A DNA stretch of 39,155 nucleotides from a virus: positions 1 to 39,155 of IMG/VR virus record IMGVR_UViG_3300045973_000957, one strand, 5' to 3'. The notes beneath the pieces are model-generated. The model was not told where the DNA came from, made no database searches, and saw nothing but the letters and a program-made list of their open reading frames with translations. Shown one piece after another: positions 1 to 9,353 of this stretch; position 1 is the first letter of the stretch, and every line of letters starts with the position of its first letter. The translations under genes were made by a program, and so were the position numbers.

Positions 1-32
1 GGTCGCAAGTTCAAATCTTGTCGCACCGACCA
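1..32 (+). tRNA. tRNA-Pro, 3' end only
   Basis: The first 32 bases hold the T arm (GCAAG, loop TTCAAAT, CTTGT), the 3' acceptor strand CGCACCG, discriminator A29 and an encoded CCA (30-32). The implied 5' acceptor strand CGGTGCG, starting with C1 and paired to G72, is the usual bacterial proline acceptor. The anticodon lies outside the window, so the isotype is inferred. This is host DNA flanking the prophage. Confidence 0.8.
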
Positions 33-35
33 TAC

Positions 36-77
36 AAAAACAGGGACTTAGCCGATTCGGTTGAGTCCCTGTTTTTT
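36..77 (+). terminator. Rho-independent terminator of the tRNA gene
   Basis: Stem CAGGGACT (41-48) pairs with AGTCCCTG (64-71). It is extended by the A run 36-40 against the T run 72-77, which forms the U tract. It ends 3 bp before the proposed phage end. Confidence 0.85.
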
Positions 78-80
78 GTT

Positions 81-185
81 TGTGGGTAACACGCGGGTAA
101 TACCTTGGAGCCGGTCGCATCCGGACTGTAGCGGCGCGAACGGTTTGATACCAATATGCGAGCGATTTGATACCATTTGTCAGTG
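81..185 (+). repeat. Phage right terminus with transposase-binding-like repeats
   Basis: The proposed end begins TGTGGGTAAC at 81. Three related motifs follow: GCGGGTAATACC (93-104), CGGTTTGATACCA (141-153) and CGATTTGATACCA (163-175). The last two match at 12 of 13 bases and are exactly 22 bp apart, the spacing of adjacent MuA sites at Mu's right end. The left terminus carries a similar GGTAAGTCACCAATATG. Bases 81-300 contain no convincing gene. Confidence 0.65.
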
Positions 186-300
186 AAGAAATTCAATAAA
201 ACGTGCCCTAAAACTGACCTTAAAGATCTGTTTAAAAGCACTCAAAATTAACCTTCAAAACCACCCCGGAATTCACACCAATTTACCCCTCAATTTTGTA

Positions 301-843
301 TCACCCGATATCCCTTCTGGACACTCCTCCCGACATTGTTTGCCAGCCATCTATACTGAAAAATTCAAGCTCATCTGTGCCTGAGGGAGTAAGCGCCGGA
401 ATGTAGTGCCCAGGGAATTTACAGGCGACTGCGTTGGCGCTAAAAAAGGTCTGGCCGACCAATCCGCCATTGGTTAATCGCAGTGTGATGCCGGTAAGAG
501 CTGCTTTTGGATTTATTACCGTCCATGCGCAATTGCCAGTAGCATGGGCAATGAATATTGTTCCCCAATCCATATTTAGAACCTGAGTTCCGGAAACGAC
601 ACCAAGATTTACGATTCCTTCGACTGCATACAATTGGGCATCCTGGGCAGATTGCATCGCTTCGGCTGCTTTTGTTTGAGATAAGTTCGCCTCTGCAACA
701 GCAAGGGCCAATGTATCGACAACTGCTTTCAGTGCAGGGATAAATTTAGTTCGATGTCCACCGCCACCCAAACCGGTGACAGGATTGGTGTCATCAGTAT
801 ATGTTGCCCCTCCGGCCCCACCAGGAAACGTAACGCTACTCAT
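301..843 (-). CDS. Tail fiber-like protein; C-terminal domain shared with the 23.1-kb gene
   Basis: This 180-residue protein is the last gene of the late operon. Its start overlaps the stop of the upstream tail gene (ATGA). The N-terminus is glycine-rich, residues about 30-75 look helical and alanine-rich, and residues about 78-180 form a compact domain ending GGVSRRDIG. About two thirds of that last domain is identical to the C-terminus of the protein at 23138-23572, including the blocks TNGGLVGQTFF and PALTPSG. Its position after the tail-tip genes suggests a fiber or receptor-binding component, but no family was recognised. Confidence 0.8.
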   Translation of the reverse strand: MSSVTFPGGAGGATYTDDTNPVTGLGGGGHRTKFIPALKAVVDTLALAVAEANLSQTKAAEAMQSAQDAQLYAVEGIVNLGVVSGTQVLNMDWGTIFIAHATGNCAWTVINPKAALTGITLRLTNGGLVGQTFFSANAVACKFPGHYIPALTPSGTDELEFFSIDGWQTMSGGVSRRDIG

Positions 844-1730
844 CAGCGTACCTCCACTAATTGGAATGATCCGCTTGACCTATTGAAAAACGGATGTAAT
901 AGCGGGTTCTCGTCTGCATGGCGGCAGAGCATGGCCCGCTGCTTGAATAAAAGTACCGTGTCATCAGGATCCATAACAAAAAACAGTTCGCCCTCCAGTC
1001 CTAAACGACGTTGACGGTCAAATACCATTACCATGCCTTCATCATAAGAGAGATTTGCCAGTGTACCGCTAATTTCCCGACCAGCTGAAAGCACGGTGAA
1101 CCAATCGACACCGCCCAAGGACTTTGCTTTTAATACATCCTGCTTCCAGACCATCCCATATCCATAATCAAGGTTAACTTCAGGCTGTAAGCCAGGACCA
1201 ACCCACAATCGCCCCAGTTGGAAATAGCCAGCCGGGTTGGCGCTGTCGAATATCTCCACCTTGATGTAACGGGCATTGACCGATTGGGAGAGCACATGCC
1301 AGAAATCGGGGGAAGGGTTATAATCTGCCGCATCGGCATCGTTGAGCATGCCGCCCCAATATTCGGATTCTTCCCATTCGAGAGGCGTTGACGGCGGGTA
1401 ATACCCAGGCCAGAACTGCAGGCCGGTGTATTGCCCAAGTTCTGACCCGGCAGCGGATAAAGCAGACAAAGACACCCTCACGGTTGCATTCATGCTGGCG
1501 TTATGGTTGAGAATTGCTATTAAGCGCACCGGTTTTGCTGCCCCCAAATCGATATTGATAACCGTGCTGGCATTGGCAGCATTGGTGGACCGCGCGACTT
1601 TACTACGCAAGCGGTTCTGCAGGTTGCTTAACGAGAGTGCTGACAGCCACGATCCGCCTGATATAGACCCCCCATGTGCCGGGGTGGCGGACAGTGTTCT
1701 GTCAGGATATGAAAACAGGCAATTGGCCAT
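843..1730 (-). CDS. Phage tail-tip protein with a discoidin-like region
   Basis: A 295-residue late protein starting just after the stop of the kelch tail protein and overlapping the next gene by ATGA. The N-terminal half (for example VINIDLGAAKPVRLIAIL, then NARYIKVEIFD and GYFQLGRLWVG) resembles the beta-sandwich of discoidin or galactose-binding domains. The remainder looks like a phage tail assembly domain. The position suggests a distal tail component of a siphovirus. The exact role is inferred from position only. Confidence 0.75.
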   Translation of the reverse strand: MANCLFSYPDRTLSATPAHGGSISGGSWLSALSLSNLQNRLRSKVARSTNAANASTVINIDLGAAKPVRLIAILNHNASMNATVRVSLSALSAAGSELGQYTGLQFWPGYYPPSTPLEWEESEYWGGMLNDADAADYNPSPDFWHVLSQSVNARYIKVEIFDSANPAGYFQLGRLWVGPGLQPEVNLDYGYGMVWKQDVLKAKSLGGVDWFTVLSAGREISGTLANLSYDEGMVMVFDRQRRLGLEGELFFVMDPDDTVLLFKQRAMLCRHADENPLLHPFFNRSSGSFQLVEVR

Positions 1731-1731
1731 A

Positions 1732-4314
1732 TTATCCCCATAACTCCAGAGTTATCTGATCATTTGAAAAGTCGGCCTGTATGCCGATGATAACCATGGC
1801 ACGCCCCGTCTCATAGCCGTAGCGAGGCAGTTTGATAGTTAACGCCCTGCCGATTTCCCGTAATATGGCAAGATCAGCCGGGTTGGTATTGGTGCGCAGT
1901 CCGTACGAATTGACCTGGGGAGTGGTGGTATAGCCGCCGAATAAAAAGAGCCGGTCGGTGACGTAACAGGCCAGGGGATATTGTCTGGTTTCAGGAATGT
2001 TTGTTACCCCATGGCCATCCCATGCGCCGGTTGGGTTATTGAGGTCGAGGCGGCGGCAGTCGGCAGCGGATCCGGTGGACAGAATTCCGCCCAAAACATA
2101 CAGAAAGTCACCGGCAACCAGCACGGCATGATAGGCCTGACCAATCGGCAGATCGGTAACTCCGGCATCGTCCCAGGCACCGGTGGGGTTGTTGAGGTCC
2201 AGGCGGATTACTGATGTTAAATATGTTGAATTGGAAATTCCGCCGACAACATACAGATGGTTGTTGTGGACAGCTGCAACCACGTCTTTGCGTGTGGTTG
2301 GCAAATTTGTTACCCCGGCATCATCCCAAGCTCCAGTAGGGCTGTTGAGGTTAAGGCGGATAACCTGGGCGCTTTCGCTGCTACCGACAATACCGCCAAT
2401 GACATACAGATAGTTGTTGTGGACAATAGCCGTCCGGATACCGCCCCGTGGGGCAGGCAGATCGGTAACCCCGGCATCATCCCATGCGCCGGTTGGGTTG
2501 TTCAGATCCAAACGAATGACGGAGGCTATTCGTACCCCATTGATATACCCGCCGATGACGTAGAGATAATTATTGTGGACAGCGGAGATATGCCCAAAAC
2601 GGGTTGTCGGCAGATCAGTCACCCCGGCGCTGTCCCACCCCTGTGTCGGGTAGTACAGATTGAGGCGTGTAACCTGGGCGGATTCAGTGGTCAGATCCCA
2701 GCCCCCGGTAAGATATAGATAGTTGTTATGGACTGCTGACGACAGCTGATAGAGGTAAAAGGGGACTTCGGTGATGGTTTCGTTATCCCAGAATCCCCCC
2801 CACGGGTATCTGAGAGCCTGAGACGGAAGGGTAATTTTCAGGCGGTCACGGCGCACACCGTAGAGAGGTAACAGTCGCTGTGCCTCGGCAGTCGCGTCTT
2901 CTGCAGAGATGAGCAGAGTTTGAACACTCTTCTCAGGGGCCAGCAGGTGGACATCTTTTACCGTGGTGTCTTCGGCACTGACCCGGAAATATTCCTGTGC
3001 CAGGATATTTTTCTGATTGACCGTCAGAGTGCCTGCCAGGTCAGAGGTTTGCACCGTCCAGTTTTTGTTGTAATCAACTGAGGTTTTCCAGACAGGAATG
3101 CCTTTGTCGTTGTCTGCTGTTGAGAGGCGTTCTACAGTCAAGATCTCTGCAGTGGTAAGAGTAGTCAGCGACTGACTTGCTTCAGGGATTTTCAGCTGTT
3201 TGCACCAGAAGAGCCCCGAGTTGTCGAATCCGTACCAGGCGCCTACAGATTCGCAGATGATATCAAGGGCGGTGCCGATCTGTACATCACTGGTCCCGGT
3301 GTAGTAGCCGATAACATAGGGGGCTGAGAAGAGCAGTTCGTTGAGCGACTGTGTGGTGATATACTGCGAACCGAGTGTTTCGGTGATAATCTGAGTAATA
3401 ACCTCACTAACGAAGCTAACACCACTCCCACCCGTAACGTCACAGGTGATCTGTTTAACCGGTGGCGACCCCAGCCTGAACAAGCCCTCCGCATAGCAGG
3501 TGTCATATACATTTGGCGGGACAGTTGCGGCCAGCAGTTGCGCACTCGTGGCATAATCTGCGCCTAAGGTGATCTGGTTTATATTGCCGCCGTCATGTAC
3601 TCCGGTAATTTCCGCAATCGGGCCGTCATTTATCTGATAAACCCATTTGATATTGTTAACCGGAACAGGGGTGATGTTGCGGCATTGGCCGTACATTTTC
3701 GGCTTCCGCTTGCCCGTAAGTTCCGCCCCGCCCTCAATACCATTTGGGAGTGCGTTGTTTCCGGCGTAGGTGCGTGTTGACAGCGGTTTTTTCAGCTCCA
3801 AGGAACGATCTTTTATGCGCAGGGTAATCTTGCCCCACGACACGGTGCATTGCTCGATGGTACCGTTGAAGACCGTGCTGAATGACGACAACGGTTGCGA
3901 GGCATAGCCCTGCTTGATGACACACATCCGGCCGTCAAAGCCCTCATCAATCAGGGTGTCCAATGCACCATCCGGGTTGACCAGGACAATTTCCCCATAG
4001 CCTCCGGTTGATGACCCGCTGGTAGTGCCCGGGGAAAACATGTCCTGACGGAAAAGCCCGGGATGTACGATGCGGGGCTCGTAATATCTGCCGGTGGCTG
4101 GGTCGGCATAGCCGGCTCCTGTAGCAAAGAAAAATTGTTTGCCTGTTCGCATAGCCATCAAGGCATCTTGGACAGTTAATTTCCCATCACCATTATAGTC
4201 ATAGTTCATATTGATCGGCGTGAGCAAACCCAAAGCCATTCTCAAAATGTCAGTGTAATACTGGGTTGTTCCAGAGGCGTATGCTTCTACGAGATAAATC
4301 AGTTGTTCACTCAT
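1732..4314 (-). CDS. Large tail protein with an inserted six-blade kelch propeller
   Basis: An 860-residue tail-tip protein. Residues about 36-52 hold a dockerin or EF-hand-like loop (DYNGDGKLTVQD), probably calcium binding. Residues 100-500 and 807-860 resemble siphovirus tail-tip proteins, the latter ending GIQADFSNDQITLELWG. Between them (about 506-806) lie six kelch repeats with anchors LYLTGG, LYVIGG, LYVIGG, LYVVGG, LYVLGG and LFLFGG, spaced 51-52 residues apart. The propeller interrupts the tail domain just after ITLPSQALRYPWG, so it looks like an added binding module, perhaps for the host surface. The start overlaps the tape-measure stop (ATGA). Confidence 0.85.
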   Translation of the reverse strand: MSEQLIYLVEAYASGTTQYYTDILRMALGLLTPINMNYDYNGDGKLTVQDALMAMRTGKQFFFATGAGYADPATGRYYEPRIVHPGLFRQDMFSPGTTSGSSTGGYGEIVLVNPDGALDTLIDEGFDGRMCVIKQGYASQPLSSFSTVFNGTIEQCTVSWGKITLRIKDRSLELKKPLSTRTYAGNNALPNGIEGGAELTGKRKPKMYGQCRNITPVPVNNIKWVYQINDGPIAEITGVHDGGNINQITLGADYATSAQLLAATVPPNVYDTCYAEGLFRLGSPPVKQITCDVTGGSGVSFVSEVITQIITETLGSQYITTQSLNELLFSAPYVIGYYTGTSDVQIGTALDIICESVGAWYGFDNSGLFWCKQLKIPEASQSLTTLTTAEILTVERLSTADNDKGIPVWKTSVDYNKNWTVQTSDLAGTLTVNQKNILAQEYFRVSAEDTTVKDVHLLAPEKSVQTLLISAEDATAEAQRLLPLYGVRRDRLKITLPSQALRYPWGGFWDNETITEVPFYLYQLSSAVHNNYLYLTGGWDLTTESAQVTRLNLYYPTQGWDSAGVTDLPTTRFGHISAVHNNYLYVIGGYINGVRIASVIRLDLNNPTGAWDDAGVTDLPAPRGGIRTAIVHNNYLYVIGGIVGSSESAQVIRLNLNSPTGAWDDAGVTNLPTTRKDVVAAVHNNHLYVVGGISNSTYLTSVIRLDLNNPTGAWDDAGVTDLPIGQAYHAVLVAGDFLYVLGGILSTGSAADCRRLDLNNPTGAWDGHGVTNIPETRQYPLACYVTDRLFLFGGYTTTPQVNSYGLRTNTNPADLAILREIGRALTIKLPRYGYETGRAMVIIGIQADFSNDQITLELWG
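1897..2790 (-). repeat. Tandem coding repeats of the kelch propeller (about 153-bp period)
   Basis: Six in-frame units of about 153 bp encode the kelch blades of the surrounding tail gene. The most similar units share long near-identical stretches around the HNNYLYVIGG and NNPTGAWDDAGVTDLP segments. Such units can gain or lose blades by slippage or recombination. Confidence 0.8.
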
Positions 4315-7300
4315 TGGTTTGCCACCAGTCGGTCGGTATTTGCGCTACGTTCACTATTCTCAGCAGTTTTTTCGGTTGCTTCGGCAACGCGGATGAACCC
4401 TGCTTGGGATACTCTTACTCCTGCCAGTGACGCCGCAAGCAGCTCTCGCAGTAACCGGTTCTGTTCTTTCAGTTCTGCAACGGTTTCCTTGTTATCGGCA
4501 CTGCCGGTTATCTGCACGGGGATACGGCGGCCATCGGGGAGCGGCACGGCGGCTTCCGGCCCCGCTTCTCCGAAAATTGATGGACCGGTGGCAATACCTC
4601 CGGAGGCAAAGGCGGGAAGGCCCGGGAATAAAGTTGTCCATTTCTCCCCCTGTGCGATGCGCAGCCACATTTTCCGGTCATCAGCATTAACGACTCCTTT
4701 CGGGTTTACGATGTCATACTCAGGGTTCTGACTGTAGCTCGAATATCCGCCGAAAGAGACCTGTATCATGTTATTGATGGCCTTTTGCGCCATCACCCTC
4801 ATGCGGGCATTGGTCATGTTGTCCGTGATTCCGGGTGCGTCCAGCGGATTGGTCACCGTGCCACCCAGAGCGGTCAGGTTATCCTGGGCGCTTTTGACCG
4901 GCGTGTATGCCGAGGTGGCCAGGGTAGTGAACTGCTCCGGAGTAATGGTGCGAGAGTTATACTGTCCGATCAGGCTGTGGAGCGCCGGCGTATAATCGGC
5001 ATATTTTTTGGTCAAGTCTGCGGTGGCCGTGTTGACCAGCTCCGCCTTCATGGAGGCATTGAACGCGCCGAGCAGGTTGGCCAGGACCGAACCGGCGCCC
5101 AGATTGGAGTTGAGCGCCTTCAGGAGCGGGTTGTTTTCCAACGTCAGGGCTTCTTTGATCCCTTCCAGAAGGGTTATTTGCTGGTCTACCTGACTGGTAG
5201 GTGAAGACATCCCGGCTATTCTGGCAAGCTCGTCAGTGACAAGCTTGTAATCAGCGGTATATCCGGTACCGCTGGCATTGTACTGCTGTGATGCAGTTAA
5301 CGCCGCCTTGCCTAGTTCTCCTGACTTGCTGTAGTCAGTGTTTGAGGTGAAGGCCGCCATTGCCTGCCGGTATTTCTCTTCTGGGGAGAGAGTAGATAAC
5401 GCGCTGCCTTGGATCTCTTTCAGGGCTTTTGCGGCCGAGATGGCAATGTCTATTGTTTTTGTAATAGCATCAGTGGTGGTTTTTACCGCTACGGCCTGAT
5501 CCTGCATGGCTTGGTTGTATAAGGTCAAAGATTTAACCGTGTATTCAACTCCAGCAACTAGGAACTTGGTCGTATTATCCAAACCATACGCTTCAGCCTC
5601 ACGAACCTTTGTGAGCGTGGTTGTATATTCAGCAGTATCTTTCAAACCTTTCAATTCAAGAGTTTGAAGAATCAATTTGTTTTGGGTTAAGTTGATTTTG
5701 TCCTTGATCTGTTGGAGTTCAATTTTGCCCTGTTCTAATACATCTTTGTATCCGGTGTATCCTATATCCAACAGTCTCAATGCTTCAGGTAGCGATTTCA
5801 TGAACTGCATATACAGGATATTATTTGATTGGCTGTTCGGCTGGACTGGTGAAGTTATTGTAGAATCAGCTTCAGTTCTAGTTCCTCCGGCGTCTCTGAT
5901 GGCCATGTAATTAGAGATTTGTGCATCAGTCAATTTAAACAATTCAGCCCTGAGATAGCCATTGACCATACCTTTCAAATCATTCCAAGCAAGCAGGTTA
6001 TTATCATCAATTTTCTTTTGAACATTGAGCATTGCCGCTTCGTCTGCTTTTCCTTGGTCAGTGAGAACAATCCCTTTTGCAGCAAACGCCATGTTCTGAA
6101 ACTCTTTAGTAACACGTTCAAATTCAGCTTGCGCGGCTTTTGCAGCAGCTCTATTTCTATCCATTGCTGCGCTAAATGTTGAAAACACTGCAACCGCTGC
6201 TCCGACAAAGGGCAAACTATTTGATACGGCACTACTGAGCGTGGTTGTAGTTGACGCCGCCATCATCCCACCCGATGTAGTCTGATTACTGTTCAAGCCA
6301 CTGTAGTTCGAACCGGAAAGAGCCGAACCCATAGCGTTCGTTAACGGCCCTGTTATCGCCTGCTTGACTGCTATTCTTGCCAAATCGGCAATGATGCTGT
6401 TTGCCAATGATTTAAAGTCGAACTTGCCAGTGGTTACAAATTTCACCAGCGCGTCTTCAAGACTCTTGAAAGCATTGGTGAATGCAGACTCAATCTGCTT
6501 GCCGATATTTGCGGCCTCATCACCGTACTTTTGGAGAGCATTCGTCATGCCGCCGATGGCGGTGCGGTCGTAAAGGAGTTTTTGCTGTACGAGGATCTTT
6601 TCATTTTCGGCCCTGACTTTTGAAAGAATCTGCAGACGCTTCAGATCACCTTCCGGACCCTGTTGACCTTCCAGGTTGTATTGCTCTTTAAGGAGATTGA
6701 CGGATTGGCTGAGAATTCCGATACGTTTAAGGGCGGCTTCACCGGTGCTGATCTGGTAAAATTTTTCCTGGGCATTGACCGCAGCAAGGTTAAGTTCATT
6801 CTGCAGCACAATGCCGTCAGTTTTTGCCTTGTTGTCTTTCAGAATCTGCTGAATATAGTCTGACTCCTGTTTCAGCATGGCATTTTCGGCTTGTTCCAGC
6901 TGCATCCGGATTGCATGCTGTTCTTTGTTGCTGTCAGTCAAACGTATATTGGCGGCCGCTTCATTTTCCAAGGCCCGGATTTTTTCAACATCGACACCGG
7001 TGGAAGCTTTCATGCGGGCTTGTTCAGCTTTTGGCAGACGTTCGATTTCGTTAACCAGAGTCTGGAACTTGAAAGCGTTGTCCTCGAGATTGCGAGTGAG
7101 TTGGTCTACTGATGAGTCTGATTTGAGAACTTCTCGCTGAAGAGTATTGAAAGACGTCACAACACTGTTGATCTCGCCGGTGTAGTCTTTGTGGTCGGCA
7201 CTGGCAGCAGCACTGGCAGCAGCCTCTTTTTTCAGACGCTCGACCTCACGGGCAATACCGGCCGCTCTCGCTTTTGGGTCATCTTGAAACGGCTTGCTTG

Positions 7301-8909
7301 TGGGGGTAGCGGAAGGACCATTGACGGCATCCGCCAGAGTCCCGGCCAACGCTTCGTCACGGATTTTTTTGAGAGCGGCATATTTGGCGGTTATTTTCTG
7401 GAGCTGGGCTTGTTGTTTCTCCTCGCTGCCAAAGGGGTTCACCGTAGCAGCAAACCTCTCAAACGCCTCGGCAGCCAGATCCCACCCGGTCATCAAACCG
7501 TGAACCATATACACGGCGGCTTTACGGATTATTTCGAATTTATTGGCTACTTGGCCGACTTCCCAGCCAAGCATGACAGCGCCAAAGACACTAAATGCAG
7601 CTTTCAGAGACAAGACACCAGTAGTAGCCACTGTAGTTGATGCAACGATTGATTCACCCATCAAGCCGGCTTTGGTTGAGGTGATAGTCATCTCTGCGCC
7701 TGTCAGACTCAGACTCGTGCGCATGGTGGCCAGCAGTCCGGTGAATATCCCGGCTCCGGCGGCAAAGCCACCAGTGGCGGCTGTTGCAATGAGCATGGTG
7801 GCGGTATATGCCCCCAGGGTCCCCACGGCATAGAGCAGACCTTCAGCAAAATCCTTTATAACCATCTTGAACGCAGTCAATTCTTCAGTGTGTGTTTTTA
7901 CCCAGATCATACCTCCGGAGACAATACCGTAAAATGCAGTGGCGGCTATGGTGAGTTCCGGGAGGAACAAGTTGCCCAGGGCAAGTTTCAGTTCCTCGAG
8001 CGGTCGCTTTGATGATGAAATCTGTTTGGCTGCCAAGTCGATTGACTTTACATAGAGCTCCATCAATGGTTCAGTTTTTTCCAGGACCTCATTAAACATC
8101 AGCAGGTGTCTTTTATGAGTATCTACTGCAGTGGAAGCCTCACCAGTCGCTAACTTGTTTTCACGGAGGGTATCGCGCATCAATACGTTGATACCGAGGG
8201 TGTGCAACTCAGTAACGTTGCCGGTCACCAGAGCGCGGATCATCTTATCAAGAGCTGCTGACGAGGAAATCATTTCCCCCGTCATCATCTGATAACTGAT
8301 TGCCGCCCCCTGGGCAGCGCGGCCAAGTTTATTCAAACCATCGAGAGGTAAACCGGCCTTCATGAATTGTGCGACCGCATTAGTTGACGAATTGGTAGTT
8401 ATTCCAAGATCACGCAGAGAATCTCGATACTTGAACGCCTCTGCCGAAGTTTTCCCCATAGTATTGGCAATAACTGCCAGCGCCCTGTTTGCCTGCTCAA
8501 CATTGGCGGCAAACATAGTGGCATCACGACCGGTCTTGATGATTTCCCACGACCCCCAGGCTGCAATAACTCCTTTAATGGCCGTCTCAATGCCTCCCAA
8601 GGAACCGACCATCAGCCCACTTGATGTTCCGACGCCGCTTGCCATACGCCCGGCGCTGTTTTCAACCGAATGCATTCCACCAGCCATACGGCCACTGGCG
8701 GCAGTCACCTTTTTTTCTGTTTCATCTGCAACCACCGCAAATCTACCGAGATGCGTTTCGACATAACTGATGTCTTTGGCCATGCGTCCGGCAGAGTCGC
8801 TGGTTTTCGAGGACATGTTGTTCATAGCCCCTTCAACCTGAGAGAGTCCCCCGGTGATCTGGGGGACGCCATCCAATCCGATACTTATTTTGAGTGCATA
8901 ATCAGCCAT
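4311..8909 (-). CDS. Tail tape measure protein
   Basis: At 1532 residues this is the largest gene of the phage, placed directly after the tail-assembly chaperone pair as in lambda-type siphoviruses. The N-terminus is rich in heptad-like repeats (SKTSDSAGRMAKD and similar), hydrophobic segments lie near residues 360-460, and the middle is coiled-coil rich. The C-terminal part carries the tape-measure signature ASGGIATGPSIFGEAGPEA followed by a coiled coil. At about 0.15 nm per residue it predicts a tail of roughly 230 nm. The ATG at 8909 has only a weak ribosome-binding site (GGATAA). Confidence 0.92.
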   Translation of the reverse strand: MADYALKISIGLDGVPQITGGLSQVEGAMNNMSSKTSDSAGRMAKDISYVETHLGRFAVVADETEKKVTAASGRMAGGMHSVENSAGRMASGVGTSSGLMVGSLGGIETAIKGVIAAWGSWEIIKTGRDATMFAANVEQANRALAVIANTMGKTSAEAFKYRDSLRDLGITTNSSTNAVAQFMKAGLPLDGLNKLGRAAQGAAISYQMMTGEMISSSAALDKMIRALVTGNVTELHTLGINVLMRDTLRENKLATGEASTAVDTHKRHLLMFNEVLEKTEPLMELYVKSIDLAAKQISSSKRPLEELKLALGNLFLPELTIAATAFYGIVSGGMIWVKTHTEELTAFKMVIKDFAEGLLYAVGTLGAYTATMLIATAATGGFAAGAGIFTGLLATMRTSLSLTGAEMTITSTKAGLMGESIVASTTVATTGVLSLKAAFSVFGAVMLGWEVGQVANKFEIIRKAAVYMVHGLMTGWDLAAEAFERFAATVNPFGSEEKQQAQLQKITAKYAALKKIRDEALAGTLADAVNGPSATPTSKPFQDDPKARAAGIAREVERLKKEAAASAAASADHKDYTGEINSVVTSFNTLQREVLKSDSSVDQLTRNLEDNAFKFQTLVNEIERLPKAEQARMKASTGVDVEKIRALENEAAANIRLTDSNKEQHAIRMQLEQAENAMLKQESDYIQQILKDNKAKTDGIVLQNELNLAAVNAQEKFYQISTGEAALKRIGILSQSVNLLKEQYNLEGQQGPEGDLKRLQILSKVRAENEKILVQQKLLYDRTAIGGMTNALQKYGDEAANIGKQIESAFTNAFKSLEDALVKFVTTGKFDFKSLANSIIADLARIAVKQAITGPLTNAMGSALSGSNYSGLNSNQTTSGGMMAASTTTTLSSAVSNSLPFVGAAVAVFSTFSAAMDRNRAAAKAAQAEFERVTKEFQNMAFAAKGIVLTDQGKADEAAMLNVQKKIDDNNLLAWNDLKGMVNGYLRAELFKLTDAQISNYMAIRDAGGTRTEADSTITSPVQPNSQSNNILYMQFMKSLPEALRLLDIGYTGYKDVLEQGKIELQQIKDKINLTQNKLILQTLELKGLKDTAEYTTTLTKVREAEAYGLDNTTKFLVAGVEYTVKSLTLYNQAMQDQAVAVKTTTDAITKTIDIAISAAKALKEIQGSALSTLSPEEKYRQAMAAFTSNTDYSKSGELGKAALTASQQYNASGTGYTADYKLVTDELARIAGMSSPTSQVDQQITLLEGIKEALTLENNPLLKALNSNLGAGSVLANLLGAFNASMKAELVNTATADLTKKYADYTPALHSLIGQYNSRTITPEQFTTLATSAYTPVKSAQDNLTALGGTVTNPLDAPGITDNMTNARMRVMAQKAINNMIQVSFGGYSSYSQNPEYDIVNPKGVVNADDRKMWLRIAQGEKWTTLFPGLPAFASGGIATGPSIFGEAGPEAAVPLPDGRRIPVQITGSADNKETVAELKEQNRLLRELLAASLAGVRVSQAGFIRVAEATEKTAENSERSANTDRLVANQ

Positions 8910-8921
8910 GGCTTTTATCCG

Positions 8922-9353
8922 TTATGATGGGCAGGTACTGCAGGCTTGTTCAAGGTTATCTCCGAACTGTTTTCGGCAATCATCGACATACTTATTCTGG
9001 CAATATTCTCCCAGGCCCTGGCCGGTTTTACCTTTCTGCTTACCGCCGTTAACGCCGGCAACATAGATGTTGTCCATAGTCGTCAGTATCCTTGCCTCAA
9101 AGGAGTTCAGCATTCGCCCGGTAACCGACTGCCAGGCTGCTATTTCCGAATATGTGATCATGGCTGATTCATGAATAACCTGGCTGCCAGCCATGCCGGA
9201 AATAACTATGGTGTGCTTGCCCCGGGTACGAGTTAACTCCAAAAACCAGCCCCAGATATGCAAACCGGCGGGATGACAAAGCACCCCGCCGCGATCTTCC
9301 CGGTGCAAGGCCAGGTATTGAGCGCATTCAATAAGAGATGCGCTTATTTGGGC
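8922..9353 (-). CDS. Tail assembly chaperone, -1 frameshift extension
   Basis: This frame has no good start of its own (only a TTG at 9308 without a ribosome-binding site). It is open without a break back to the slippery run at 9353-9359. Entry by a -1 slip from the 9344-9760 gene adds about 144 residues, starting AQISASLIECAQYLALHRED, to the upstream chaperone. This is the G/GT arrangement known from lambda and many long-tailed phages, where the long form recruits the tape measure. The C-terminus is cysteine-rich (CQNKYVDDC, ACSTCPS). Confidence 0.75.
   Translation of the reverse strand, partial: AQISASLIECAQYLALHREDRGGVLCHPAGLHIWGWFLELTRTRGKHTIVISGMAGSQVIHESAMITYSEIAAWQSVTGRMLNSFEARILTTMDNIYVAGVNGGKQKGKTGQGLGEYCQNKYVDDCRKQFGDNLEQACSTCPS

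Noticed and set aside
77-104. Alternative phage end at base 77 (TGTTTGTG)
   Set aside because: It would place the GGGTAA motif at a different offset from the left end and eat into the terminator T run.
11-241. Minus-strand 76-residue frame across the tRNA end and phage end
   Set aside because: It overlaps the tRNA, its terminator and the proposed phage end repeats, has no ribosome-binding site, and no protein-like composition.
1897-2790. Regularly spaced repeats that could suggest a CRISPR array
   Set aside because: The period is 153 bp, the repeats are in frame and encode kelch blades; there are no short identical direct repeats with unique spacers.
8922-9308. Independent gene starting at TTG 9308
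   Set aside because: There is no ribosome-binding site, and the frame is open upstream to a correctly phased slippery site.
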